Shown here: in pieces, positions 1 to 7,721 of the stretch | Position numbering within the stretch: the stretch's first letter is position 1 | Layout: each line of letters begins with the position of its first letter | Source of the DNA: an uncultured Victivallaceae bacterium | Lineage (GTDB): Bacteria > Verrucomicrobiota > Lentisphaeria > Victivallales > Victivallaceae | Length of the DNA stretch: 21,928 nt | Assembly: GCA_934663655.1 (NCBI GenBank) | Contig: CAKUKT010000008.1 | Coordinates: 1-21,928, forward strand | Direction: 5' to 3' | The notes under the pieces: model-generated | What the model was told of the DNA's origin: nothing | What the model saw: the letters and a program-made list of their open reading frames with translations, nothing else | Database searches by the model: none | Made by a program: the position numbers and the translations under genes

Positions 1-2
1 AT

Positions 3-2036
3 TCGGCGGCGACGCTGGATGCGATGATGGACTACACCTCCGGTACTTACGGGATCCGGCGGCTTTACTGGCGGGCGATCGGCAACTGGAGTGAAAACCG
101 GGTTGACCGGGTGCTTTCGCCGACGAGCTGGGAGTGGACTCGCTGGCTGGTGAAGCTGACGGAGGAGAAGTCGCTTGACCGTCTCGCGGTGGAAGCGGCA
201 AAGCGCCACGGGATGGAAGCCTTTTTCTACACCGGGCTGCTGGAATTCGGATTGCAGCCGGACGCTTCGGCGGGATACCGTTTTGAGTTTAAACTCCGGG
301 CGGATCATCCGGAGTGGGTCGGTACCGACCGGTGGGGGGAACGGCGGGCGCCGGGACCGATATCCTTCACGATACCGGAAGCGCGCCGGGCGGTGATTGA
401 CCATTTCATGGAGATCCTCCGGCGGGACGGGTATGATGGGATCAACTTCTACACCTATGTGGAAAACTTTGCGATACACTATGAACACGAGTTCGGTTTT
501 GAGCCGGAAGTGGTGGAAATGTTCGAAAAGCGCTATCCGGATGTGGATCTGCGGCGGGCGAAACTCACTCCGGAACAGGCGGAATACTGGTACGAATGCC
601 GGGGCCATTTCATCACCGTTTTTCTGCGCGAACTGGCTGCGGAACTGCGCCGGGAAGGAAAGAAACTGTCGATGATTCTGGATGCGGAAGCACCGGAATA
701 TGTTCAGCCGTGGTGGGCAATGCCGATTCGCGGTACCGGCAAGATTCGTCTGGAGTTCGAAAAGTGGATCGACGAAGGCATCGTCGATGAGTTCTGGGTG
801 CAGCTGGGAGATACCGCCGCCCAGCGGCGAACGCTCGACCGGCTGCTGGAACTGACGGAAGGTACGCCGATCAAGCTGACCGTCCGGACAGTCAATCCTC
901 ACGATCCCGGATGGAAACCCTACCGGGAAAAGGGGGTGTCGCCGATTGCGGTGATCACCTGGGCCAAAAACGGTATCGAAGCCTATACCCGTCGGGAACT
1001 TTCCGCCTCCACGTTGAATGATGCTGACTGGCGGGTACGCGCTGAGACGCTGCGACAGGTTGCCGCCGGAAAAATCAGGGTTCCGGCGGCAGCGGTAACC
1101 GCCATGACTGATGATCCGGCGGTACTGGTGCGCCGGGCGGCGTATGGAGCGCTGGCGAGCCTGGCTGCCGAAGATGCGAAGTTGATTCCGGTGCTGGAGC
1201 AGGGCTTGGAGGATTCCGAATCCAGTGTGCGCATTGCGGCGGCGCTGGGATTGGGACGGGTGAACCGCCCGGAGTCGATGGGAAAATTGCTTGAAGCGGT
1301 CGGCCGGAATCCCGGAGAGTTTCAGCTCCGGATGACGGTGGTTGATGCGGCAAAGGGATGCGGTGCGGCGGCAATGCCGGTTCTGAAGGCCGGGTTGTCG
1401 AACGACAACCCGATGGTCAGACTCACGGCGGGGCAGGGGCTCTACAAACTGGTGATCCACAAGCTGGTCGATCCCACGGAAGCGGACGCCATAAATGAAC
1501 TGCTGCTGGCGCGGATCAACGATGCCGGCGAAGATACGATTGTGCGGGCGTCACTGATCGAACAGGCGGTCGGAATGAGGATGCAGCTCAGCCGGGAACA
1601 GCAGATCCGGCTGATTGAGGCGCTGTGCGCATTGATTGAGAGTTGTCCGGACTGGGAGGTTCAGCTCAAGGCGGCCGGTTACATCCGCCACTTGTCGCCG
1701 TTGATGGATTATCCGCGGCGACTGCGTTCGAAAAACGCACTTTACAAGTTGTTCGCGGCCTACGGCGACGGCTGCGACCGTCCCGACGCGGCCTACGGAT
1801 GGCGCGATGTCGGGATATCAATTCTGGAACAGGGAAGCGGAGCGGAACTTCATGACATCCTCAAACAACGGGAAGACAAGTTCGCCGCCTGGAACGCCTG
1901 GCAGGTCCTCTACGACGTTCAGGGGGTCAATGCAACCAGCCGCAAGAGCAAAGGCTTCAATCTGATCGACGAGGAGACCGCGATCAGCAATCACGACCGG
2001 TTCGCCCCGCCGTTCCCCGGCATCCGGCGCTGGTGA
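3..2036 (+). CDS. GHL10-like TIM-barrel protein with C-terminal HEAT repeats (5' truncated)
   Basis: The reading frame is open from base 3 with no stop before the first internal ATG at 24, so the gene almost certainly begins left of the window. The N-terminal half (to about base 980) looks like a GHL10/DUF187-type putative glycoside hydrolase barrel: an aromatic-rich segment with DGYDGINFYTY around 430-465, then a helix with FLRELAAELRREGKKLSM and a strand with DAEAPEY, typical of beta-alpha barrel repeats. From about 1000 to 1700 the protein turns into Ala/Leu-rich helical pairs with the HEAT/PBS-lyase pattern (DDPAVLVRRAAYGALASLA, EDSESSVRIAAALGLG). The likely role is binding or cleaving a polysaccharide, with HEAT repeats as a protein-interaction scaffold. 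Substrate and export cannot be judged because the N-terminus is missing. It converges on the next gene. Confident as a gene, moderate on family. Confidence 0.75.
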   Translation, partial: SAATLDAMMDYTSGTYGIRRLYWRAIGNWSENRVDRVLSPTSWEWTRWLVKLTEEKSLDRLAVEAAKRHGMEAFFYTGLLEFGLQPDASAGYRFEFKLRADHPEWVGTDRWGERRAPGPISFTIPEARRAVIDHFMEILRRDGYDGINFYTYVENFAIHYEHEFGFEPEVVEMFEKRYPDVDLRRAKLTPEQAEYWYECRGHFITVFLRELAAELRREGKKLSMILDAEAPEYVQPWWAMPIRGTGKIRLEFEKWIDEGIVDEFWVQLGDTAAQRRTLDRLLELTEGTPIKLTVRTVNPHDPGWKPYREKGVSPIAVITWAKNGIEAYTRRELSASTLNDADWRVRAETLRQVAAGKIRVPAAAVTAMTDDPAVLVRRAAYGALASLAAEDAKLIPVLEQGLEDSESSVRIAAALGLGRVNRPESMGKLLEAVGRNPGEFQLRMTVVDAAKGCGAAAMPVLKAGLSNDNPMVRLTAGQGLYKLVIHKLVDPTEADAINELLLARINDAGEDTIVRASLIEQAVGMRMQLSREQQIRLIEALCALIESCPDWEVQLKAAGYIRHLSPLMDYPRRLRSKNALYKLFAAYGDGCDRPDAAYGWRDVGISILEQGSGAELHDILKQREDKFAAWNAWQVLYDVQGVNATSRKSKGFNLIDEETAISNHDRFAPPFPGIRRW

Positions 2037-2056
2037 AACTGAAACCATAATCCAAG

Positions 2057-2121
2057 CTCCCGCCTCGCCGGCCTGACTGGGCGGAAGGGCGGGAGTTCGG
2101 GTACCCGGAAAAGCGTTTCCG
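2057..2121. terminator. Hairpins between convergent genes
   Basis: The 95-base gap between the two convergent stops holds a GC-rich inverted repeat, CTCCCGCC (2057-2064) with GGCGGGAG (2088-2095), containing a smaller inner CGCC/GGCG arm. A second small hairpin is CGGAAA (2106-2111) with TTTCCG (2116-2121). Neither is followed by a long T run, so bidirectional termination is plausible but not proven. Confidence 0.4.
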
Positions 2122-2131
2122 CCGCTATCCC

Positions 2132-4150
2132 TCAGTAGTGCAGCACCACCATCTGGTGGCAGTTGAGCTTCGGAACCGTCAGGTTGAGCCGTCCGGACTC
2201 ATCAGTGATGAAATCGATGCTTACACCTTCGGGCTCAAGGGTGACTTCCCGCACCGGCCGCCGGATACGCAGGCTCAATTTCACATTGAAGAGATCGTTG
2301 AGATCTTCGATGACCTCGACGGCTCCACGCGAATTGAGGGTGCCGCCGGAAAGTTGCAGCTGTCCTCCGCGCAGGATCGTATTGGCGTAGAGCAGATGGA
2401 TGACATCCCGGTTTTCATCCGTCTGCCGCATCCAGGTGATCCTTCCCTGGGAGGGGAGGCTGGTCCGGATCTGGATTTCGTTCCCGAGGAAATTCTTGAC
2501 CGCGTTCATCACGAATGTTTTCAACACTACGGCTCCATAGGCGCGGTAGAGCGTGAAGATGTCGTGCGCAAAGTAGAGCACCCGGTCGGTGGCGACGCCC
2601 GCCTGCCAGCCGGAGGGTTCATTTTGGAACGGTGCGTGCTGGTGACTGCAGAAGTGTTCAAAGGTGCGGTTGAACCAGGGATCGTAGATTTCGCCGAGCG
2701 ATTGACCGGAACGCACCCGGATGCGTTCGGACGGCAGGTACATCACGAAGGGAGTGTGGGCGAAATCAGGCGCAACAGCCGGCGCGGCGAGAATGTAATC
2801 AGGCGAGAATGGCGATTTGCCGCCGTGCTCAAGATCAAGCCCGAACCGGGGGTTCCCCTCTCCGTCAAATGCGGTGGCTCCAGCGCAGATCAACTTGCCT
2901 CCGGAGGCAAGGTATGCGTTGATTTTCGCGTCAAGTTCATCATCAACCATCGCTCCATCCGGGAGCAGCAGCACCGGATAGGCGGAGAAATCCATCCGGC
3001 GATCGACGATGTCGAAGGGCAGGTGCGATTCGAGCAGCATGCGCGAGGCTCCGACATCACCGGGACACTCCCGGGCTCCGCCGGGAATGGTCGCCGCCGC
3101 CGCAAGAATGGCGATCTCCGCAGCCGAACTGACGTTGTCACACCACGCCTCCCGGGCTTCCACCTCCCGGTAGGCGGCGCCGATCGCCGCATAGGTGGAT
3201 GCGTCCAGCGCGCCGGAGGGGTGGAGCTGATCGCCGACGCTGCATTTTGAGCCGCTGGCGATCATCGCCGCGCATTCGTAACGCAGGGCGTTCGGATGTT
3301 TGATCCCGCCGAATTCTCCCCAGGTGGTGTGGAATTTACCGGTCATGCCGAGAAATTCCATTCCGAGTTTCCGGCTGTAGGCCGCCGACATCGGGTAGTG
3401 GTCATAACCCCAGCCGCCGGTCGGCAGGGATTCGAGTTCGAGATGGGAGAAATATTTGAGAATATCGGTGTCGCCGATGGTGACGTGGCCGGAGTTGTGA
3501 AACACCGGCATTTCCGGCGCGATCGATTTCACCGCCTCGGTAGCGCGCCGGTAGTAGTTGAGCAACACTTTGCGGCCGTAGGCGATGCGGTCGGCCTCGG
3601 ATTCCGGATTGAGAGAATCCGCGAGCATTCCCCGCATGCAGTTGTCACAGCAGCATTGGCCCTGATAAATGATGTCGAGAAAAACCCCGTCGGCCTCCGG
3701 AAACATCGTCACCGCCTCGCTGATCAGGTCGCAGAGGAAGTCGAGGTAGGGAGAATTGAAACACAATTTCCGGAAACCCGGAGTGAGAGGAGTGGGGCTG
3801 CCGCCCATGAATCTGCCCTGGAAATCGAGTGCGCGCCATTCCGGATGAAGTTCGGCGGCGAGGTCGCTGAACCCGGCGGTGAGGTAGATCGGGACGTTGA
3901 TGTCGATCTCTTTGCAGGCGTCCATCTGGGATCGCAGGAGGTTGAACTTCAGATGGGGATGCATTCTGCCGACCTTCGTCGGGTGGTAGCTGTAGCCGTG
4001 GTGGCAGCAGGAAAAGCAGGTTATTGAATTGACGTGAGCTTCCCGCAGGCGTTCCTGCCACGCTTTTTTGTCAAATTTCTCACCGATTCCGGTGATCTGC
4101 GGGGCAGTGTGGAAATCAAGATGGATTTGTCGGAAACGCAGGTTTTTCAT
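2132..4150 (-). CDS. Putative glycoside hydrolase, GHL6 / GH42-like with beta-galactosidase trimerization domain
   Basis: The 672-aa protein has a TIM-barrel catalytic half (residues about 1-330) and a GATase-like domain (about 345-480, including AEIAILAAAATIPGG and LDAKINAYLASGGKLICAG), which matches the beta-galactosidase trimerization fold. This is the usual layout of GHL6-type proteins distantly related to GH42. Visible barrel landmarks are the strand end GVFLDII (D159) followed by a Cys-rich loop CCCDNC (166-171), HNSGH on a later strand, and LELESLP as a possible acidic site. There is no signal peptide, so the enzyme is probably cytoplasmic and acts on imported oligosaccharides. The start is the only ATG consistent with the conserved N-terminus; the ribosome binding site is weak (AAGGA about 14 bases upstream). 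It lies downstream of, and on the same strand as, the PocR-AraC regulator, its probable controller. The exact sugar is unknown. Confidence 0.75.
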   Translation of the reverse strand: MKNLRFRQIHLDFHTAPQITGIGEKFDKKAWQERLREAHVNSITCFSCCHHGYSYHPTKVGRMHPHLKFNLLRSQMDACKEIDINVPIYLTAGFSDLAAELHPEWRALDFQGRFMGGSPTPLTPGFRKLCFNSPYLDFLCDLISEAVTMFPEADGVFLDIIYQGQCCCDNCMRGMLADSLNPESEADRIAYGRKVLLNYYRRATEAVKSIAPEMPVFHNSGHVTIGDTDILKYFSHLELESLPTGGWGYDHYPMSAAYSRKLGMEFLGMTGKFHTTWGEFGGIKHPNALRYECAAMIASGSKCSVGDQLHPSGALDASTYAAIGAAYREVEAREAWCDNVSSAAEIAILAAAATIPGGARECPGDVGASRMLLESHLPFDIVDRRMDFSAYPVLLLPDGAMVDDELDAKINAYLASGGKLICAGATAFDGEGNPRFGLDLEHGGKSPFSPDYILAAPAVAPDFAHTPFVMYLPSERIRVRSGQSLGEIYDPWFNRTFEHFCSHQHAPFQNEPSGWQAGVATDRVLYFAHDIFTLYRAYGAVVLKTFVMNAVKNFLGNEIQIRTSLPSQGRITWMRQTDENRDVIHLLYANTILRGGQLQLSGGTLNSRGAVEVIEDLNDLFNVKLSLRIRRPVREVTLEPEGVSIDFITDESGRLNLTVPKLNCHQMVVLHY

Positions 4151-4205
4151 ATTCTGTCTCTGATCCTTGCAAAAAGCACGATTTCAAGTGATTCCGCAAT
4201 AAGAT

Positions 4206-4234
4206 AGTTTCAGGATATGAACAAAACAAGTTGC
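4206..4234 (-). promoter_or_regulatory. Candidate promoter of the GHL6-like gene
   Basis: On the minus strand, TTGTTT (-35-like) is followed 17 bases later by TATCTT (-10-like), within the 134-base gap between the AraC stop and the hydrolase ATG. Only three or four of six positions match consensus in each box, so this is tentative; an AraC-type activator would help such a weak site. Confidence 0.3.
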
Positions 4235-4284
4235 CTTTTATGAATAATAGTGCGTTATCTATGAAGATTCTTCCATGAAAATGA

Positions 4285-5154
4285 TCAGCTGCGCGGAGCC
4301 TGCCCCTCCTTGCGGCGGAGTTTTTCACGGAATGTCCCCGGAGAGATGCCGCGGTGACGGCGGAATACCCGCGAGAAGTAGAACTGATCGGTGAAACCGG
4401 CGGCGAATGCCGCCTCGGCAACGGTGGCTTCTGGGTGTTCGATCCAGAATTGTTCGGCGCGGTGCAGCCGATGTTCGGTCACCAGCTCCTTGAAGGTGGT
4501 GTGGTGGTTGCGGCGCAGAAACTGGGAGATGGTCGAAACGCTGCGACCGAGTTTTTTCGCCATCTCGGGCAATCGGATGTCGCCGTCGCCGTGTTTTTCT
4601 ATATAGTGATCGATTTCGAGACGCAGCCGGTCGCACTGGACGACGGCGAGTTCGCGCACGGCGATGTAGTCGATCAGGGTGCGGAAAAGCCCGAGGATGC
4701 TCTGGAGTTTTTCCGGAGTGAACTTCGGCAGTTCCTCAAAAGCGGCGAGCAGTCGCTGCCGCCGGGAGGCATCCTCACAACGTTCCAGTGCCTCGGTCGG
4801 GGGTTCATCGCCGACCCGGTACTGACCGATCATCAGAAAACCCGCGAGCCGACCGCGGATGCACACCGGCGAGATCCCCTCGTAAAGTCCGGCATGGCAA
4901 CGGTAGGAGAGCACTTCGCACTTTTCTGCCACCTCCCGCTGCTTGTCGAAATCAAGCGACTGGCAGGCTTCGAACTCCCCGAGTTCCTCCTGGATGATCC
5001 GGCAGAATTCACAATTGCGCATCGCTTTGCCGCGACATACCCTGACGCCGTCGGCGGAAAAGAAGGTCACCCGGATATCCAGCAGCGCCGCAAAATCATC
5101 CAGCAGCGCCTGTACCTCCTCACTGAGAAAAAGATCGAATGCCGTTCCGCTCAT
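4285..5154 (-). CDS. PocR-domain AraC family transcriptional regulator
   Basis: The 289-aa protein combines an N-terminal PocR ligand-sensing domain (residues about 10-160; the spaced cysteines NCEFC, FEAC and SYRCHAGLYEGISPV followed by GFLMIGQYR are its signature) with a C-terminal AraC/HTH_18 DNA-binding domain (about 185-283; AKKLGRSVSTISQFLRR as first helix-turn-helix, TVAEAAFAAGFTDQFYFSRVFRRHRGISPGTF-like pattern as second). The frame is open further upstream, but I choose the ATG at 5154 because GGAG lies 7 bases before it and the PocR domain begins right after. PocR domains bind small metabolites, here probably a sugar or derivative. It sits between a hydrolase on the same strand and a divergent sugar kinase, so it most likely controls both. 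Confident on family, inferred on ligand. Confidence 0.9.
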   Translation of the reverse strand: MSGTAFDLFLSEEVQALLDDFAALLDIRVTFFSADGVRVCRGKAMRNCEFCRIIQEELGEFEACQSLDFDKQREVAEKCEVLSYRCHAGLYEGISPVCIRGRLAGFLMIGQYRVGDEPPTEALERCEDASRRQRLLAAFEELPKFTPEKLQSILGLFRTLIDYIAVRELAVVQCDRLRLEIDHYIEKHGDGDIRLPEMAKKLGRSVSTISQFLRRNHHTTFKELVTEHRLHRAEQFWIEHPEATVAEAAFAAGFTDQFYFSRVFRRHRGISPGTFREKLRRKEGQAPRS

Positions 5155-5240
5155 TTTACAACTCCGTCTCCCGATAAAACGGTTGTTTCGCCGGGGTGCG
5201 ACCGGCGGCAATCGCGGTTTCCCTCCGCGCCGTCGGGATA

Positions 5241-5276
5241 AATATACACCTGCAATGTGTAAAAGTCCATAGGTGT
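5241..5276 (-). promoter_or_regulatory. araC-type gene promoter with an inverted repeat
   Basis: On the minus strand, TGGACT (5264-5269) and TATATT (5241-5246) are separated by 17 bases, a reasonable sigma70 promoter for the regulator. An inverted repeat ACACCT (5246-5251) / AGGTGT (5271-5276) brackets these boxes and is a candidate regulator binding site. The repeat is short, so chance is possible. Confidence 0.4.
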
Positions 5277-5290
5277 TGCGGAATATTCTA

Positions 5291-5318
5291 TTGGAAAAAG
5301 CGCGGGTGCGGCTATATT
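5291..5318 (+). promoter_or_regulatory. Promoter of the N-acetylhexosamine kinase-like gene
   Basis: TTGGAA (5291-5296) and TATATT (5313-5318) are separated by 16 bases and lie 85 bases upstream of the kinase ATG. The -10 is embedded in GCTATATT, a string that recurs before other genes in this window. It is divergent from the regulator promoter, so one bound regulator could act on both. Confidence 0.5.
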
Positions 5319-5402
5319 TATCAACTGAATCGGTTCAGGTTGTCTCTGCCGCCTCCGGAACCGGTGGGGCGGAGTATGAAAAAGTGCAAGGAGGTTTTGG
5401 CC

Positions 5403-6506
5403 ATGAATTACGATCCCGCCGAGATTGCGGCCGCATTCGGGGTTGCCGACGGCTTTGTTTCCGCGGTTCCGTACGGAACCGGTCATATCAATGACACGTT
5501 GCTGGCGACGGTTGTACGGGGCGGCCGGGAGGAGAAATACATCTTTCAGCGCTTGAACACCAACGTATTCCGCGAACCGGAAGCGCTGATGGAGAATTTT
5601 CTTGCCGTCACCACCCATATCGCCGGTAAAATCGCCGCAGAAAAGCGGCGCGATCCCTCCTGTCGTCGCCGCACGCTGGAATTGCTGCGGGCTGCGGATG
5701 GGCGTCCGTTTTTCCGGGATGCGGCCGGAAATTTCTTTCGGGCGTATATTTTCGTGGACGGGGCGCGCACCTATGACATCATCCGGACGCCGGAGCAGGC
5801 GTTTCAGGCGGCGGCGGCGTTCGGCGGCTTCCAGAACGATCTCGCCGATCTGCCGGTTCGGCTGGTGGAGACGATTCCGGATTTCCACAACACCCCGGCC
5901 CGGCTGGCCGCGTTGGAGCGCGCCGCCGCCGCCGATTCGCAGGGGCGCCGCCGCGAAGTGGAAGCCGAACTCGATTTCGTCCGGGCGCGCGCCGGTGAAT
6001 GCGGCCTGCTGATCAAGCTGCAGGCCGAAGGACGGCTGATCGAACGTACCACCCACAATGATACCAAACTCAATAATGTGCTGCTCGACGACGAAACCGG
6101 TACCGGAATCTGTGTGATCGATCTCGATACCGCGATGCCGGGACTGCCGCATTATGATTTCGGAGATATGGTGAGAAGCGGCACCAATCCCGCCGCTGAA
6201 GATGAACGCGACCTCGACAAGGTGTTCATGCGCTTCGAGGTCTTCGAGGCGCTGCTGCGCGGCTATCTCTCGACCGCCGGGAAGTTCCTCAATCCCGAGG
6301 AGAAATCTCTGCTGCCCTTTGCCGGCAAACTGATCACAATGGAGATCGGAATCCGGTTCCTGACCGACTATCTTGAAGGTGACATCTATTTCAAGACCCA
6401 CCGGCCGGGGCAGAATCTCGACCGTTGCCGCAATCAGTTCAAGCTGACCGCATCGATCGAATCGCAGCTCGACCGCATGCGGATGCTCAACGACTCCATC
6501 CGCTGA
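5403..6506 (+). CDS. nahK: N-acetylhexosamine 1-kinase-like protein (APH phosphotransferase fold)
   Basis: The 367-aa protein belongs to the aminoglycoside phosphotransferase-fold kinases. Its catalytic core reads HNDTKLNNVLLDD (H218, catalytic Asp D220) followed by VIDLDTAMPG (Mg-binding Asp about 240-242) and YDFGDMVRSG, which closely follows N-acetylhexosamine 1-kinase (NahK) of bifidobacteria; length also agrees. NahK phosphorylates free GlcNAc or GalNAc at C1 in salvage of sugars from mucin or lacto-N-biose-type glycans, in the cytoplasm. I start it at 5403 because AAGGAGG lies at 5388-5394, 8 bases before this ATG; longer in-frame extensions would contain that ribosome binding site. It is divergent from the PocR-AraC regulator and followed by a hairpin. 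Related kinases with other hexose substrates remain possible. Confidence 0.8.
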   Translation: MNYDPAEIAAAFGVADGFVSAVPYGTGHINDTLLATVVRGGREEKYIFQRLNTNVFREPEALMENFLAVTTHIAGKIAAEKRRDPSCRRRTLELLRAADGRPFFRDAAGNFFRAYIFVDGARTYDIIRTPEQAFQAAAAFGGFQNDLADLPVRLVETIPDFHNTPARLAALERAAAADSQGRRREVEAELDFVRARAGECGLLIKLQAEGRLIERTTHNDTKLNNVLLDDETGTGICVIDLDTAMPGLPHYDFGDMVRSGTNPAAEDERDLDKVFMRFEVFEALLRGYLSTAGKFLNPEEKSLLPFAGKLITMEIGIRFLTDYLEGDIYFKTHRPGQNLDRCRNQFKLTASIESQLDRMRMLNDSIR

Positions 6507-6530
6507 GTCGTACAGGGAAAACAATCTGCC

Positions 6531-6565
6531 CGGCGCCGGAGAAAACGCTTCTCTCGGCGCCGTTT
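6531..6565 (+). terminator. Terminator after the kinase gene
   Basis: CGGCGCCG (6531-6538) pairs with CGGCGCCG (6555-6562), and inside it GAGAA pairs with TTCTC with a single bulged T. The hairpin begins 25 bases after the stop and is followed by TTT, a short but acceptable T tract. Confidence 0.6.
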
Positions 6566-6622
6566 CCGTCCGTCCCGGACGCCCGGGTGGCGATATACCC
6601 GGAAAAAATATTTATTCCGACA

Positions 6623-6649
6623 TTGACAAGCCAGCGTTTGCGCTATATT
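6623..6649 (+). promoter_or_regulatory. Promoter of the 78-aa protein gene
   Basis: A perfect TTGACA (6623-6628) is followed after 15 bases by TATATT (6644-6649), inside GCTATATT. With TATTGT as the -10 instead, the spacer would be 17. The predicted transcript has a leader of about 75 bases before the ATG at 6730. Confidence 0.6.
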
Positions 6650-6729
6650 GTATGCTGTGCAAGCCTCCGGCGCGGTGTCGGAGGCCTCGGCGCAATCCAA
6701 CCATCAATCATAGCCAAAGGAGGTAAAGG

Positions 6730-6966
6730 ATGGCGGACAAGAAAGAGTTTTTCGCGGACGGTATTGGGCAGATTCATTTTGCTGGCGGCATGGTGCGTTT
6801 TGACTTCGTATCGCTTCAGCCGACCGAGGACGGCAAGGCTCCTGAAGTACAGCCCAATTTCCGGGTCATCATGCCGCCGCAGGGGTTCCTCGGGGCCTTC
6901 AATTCCATGCAGCAGCTGATCGACAAGCTGGTCGAGGCCGGGGTTCTCAAGAAGAACGAACAGTAA
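6730..6966 (+). CDS. Small conserved-looking protein of unknown function
   Basis: The 78-aa protein is not one I can name. Its ATG is preceded by a near-perfect AAAGGAGGT six bases away and by a perfect -35 box, so it is very likely a real and well-expressed gene. The sequence has a strand-rich first half (IGQIHFAGGMVRFDFVSLQP), then a strand-turn-helix (FRVIMPPQGFLGAFNSMQQLIDKLVEAG) and a charged end. The strand-helix pattern of hydrophobic 'RxxMPP...F..A...M..LI..L' faintly recalls DUF3467-type small proteins, but I cannot claim membership. There is no signal peptide or membrane segment. It stands alone, between the kinase terminator and a gene-poor stretch. Confidence 0.75.
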   Translation: MADKKEFFADGIGQIHFAGGMVRFDFVSLQPTEDGKAPEVQPNFRVIMPPQGFLGAFNSMQQLIDKLVEAGVLKKNEQ

Positions 6967-7721
6967 GTTCCCGATTGCCGCCGGATCCTTCGGCGGCGGA
7001 GAGCAGCAGGGGCGGGCGAATCACTCATGCTGGAAGGATTTCAGATTTCCGCGTTCGGGCGTATTGACGGCGCTTATCGCTGGCTGGTTGGCGGCGACGG
7101 GGGTCGTTGTTTCGTGCTCTGCGGGTTGTTGACGCCTCCAGTGGATGATTTTTCGTTGTGCCTGCCGATGCCGGAGCCGTTTATCGGCAGCTGGTTCTCC
7201 GTACTCCCTGCGGAGACGCCGGTAATTAAGTACATTGTCAACACTGCGACGGCGCATTTCACGGAGCTGTGTGTGTCCGTCGGCGAACCGATTCGGAAAT
7301 TTGTTGTCAGGAGTCGAATCCGGGTTCGGATGACGGTGCGGCGTTATTGTGCGCACATCCGTAAAACCTTCTGTCTACGGCTATGATTCAATCATTCCGG
7401 GGGATCACGTCGCTCCGGGAACGTCGTTTCGACGGGAGGTCGGATAATTGGACGTGGCGTACTGTCCGGCCGGTTGTTTGAAAAGTGTGGGTAAGCGTTG
7501 GCCCGGCGGGAGGTCGGATAATTGGACGTAGCGTACTGTCCGGCCGTTGGTTCGAAAAGTGCGGGTAAGCGTTGACCCGGCGGGAGGTCGGAGATTTCAC
7601 CGGGAGATGTTCAGGTACTGGAGAGCACAGAAGAGATGTTGGAATTCGATATTTCGACCTTTGTTTTGTGTTTTTCATCAATGATAGAACGTTGAGCACA
7701 CTATTTGGGGGGCCAGAGATC
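6967..7721. other. 755-base stretch without a convincing gene
   Basis: A 7-bp perfect hairpin (GCCGCCG 6977-6983 / CGGCGGC 6991-6997) follows the small gene, without a T tract. ORFs exist on both strands at about 7021-7390, but neither has a good ribosome binding site or a recognisable domain. From 7433 a 74-bp tandem repeat starts, followed by an AT-richer leader before the large gene at 7722. Confidence 0.6.
7433..7592. repeat. 74-bp tandem repeat, two full copies plus a short third
   Basis: CGGGAGGTCGGA recurs at 7433, 7507 and 7581, an exact period of 74 bases. Copies one and two (7433-7506, 7507-7580) agree along almost their whole length, sharing TAATTGGACGT, GCGTACTGTCCGGCCG, GAAAAGTG and GGGTAAGCGTTG; the third stops matching after about 12 bases. 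The unit is not a multiple of three, so it does not look like coding repeat. The array lies 130 bases upstream of the large secreted-type gene. Confidence 0.85.

Noticed and set aside
2138..3250. 370-codon plus-strand frame opposite the GHL6-like gene
   Set aside because: Antisense to a well-supported gene, with no start signal and no recognisable domain.
5151..6524. 457-codon minus-strand open frame across the kinase gene
   Set aside because: It runs antisense to the conserved kinase motifs and through the divergent promoter region; no domain is visible.
7027..7386. 119-codon plus-strand frame after the small gene
   Set aside because: No good ribosome binding site, odd composition, and no family resemblance. 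The opposite strand has an equally long frame, so length is not informative here.
7433..7592. CRISPR array
   Set aside because: The 74-bp units are contiguous tandem copies without spacers, and there are only two full copies.
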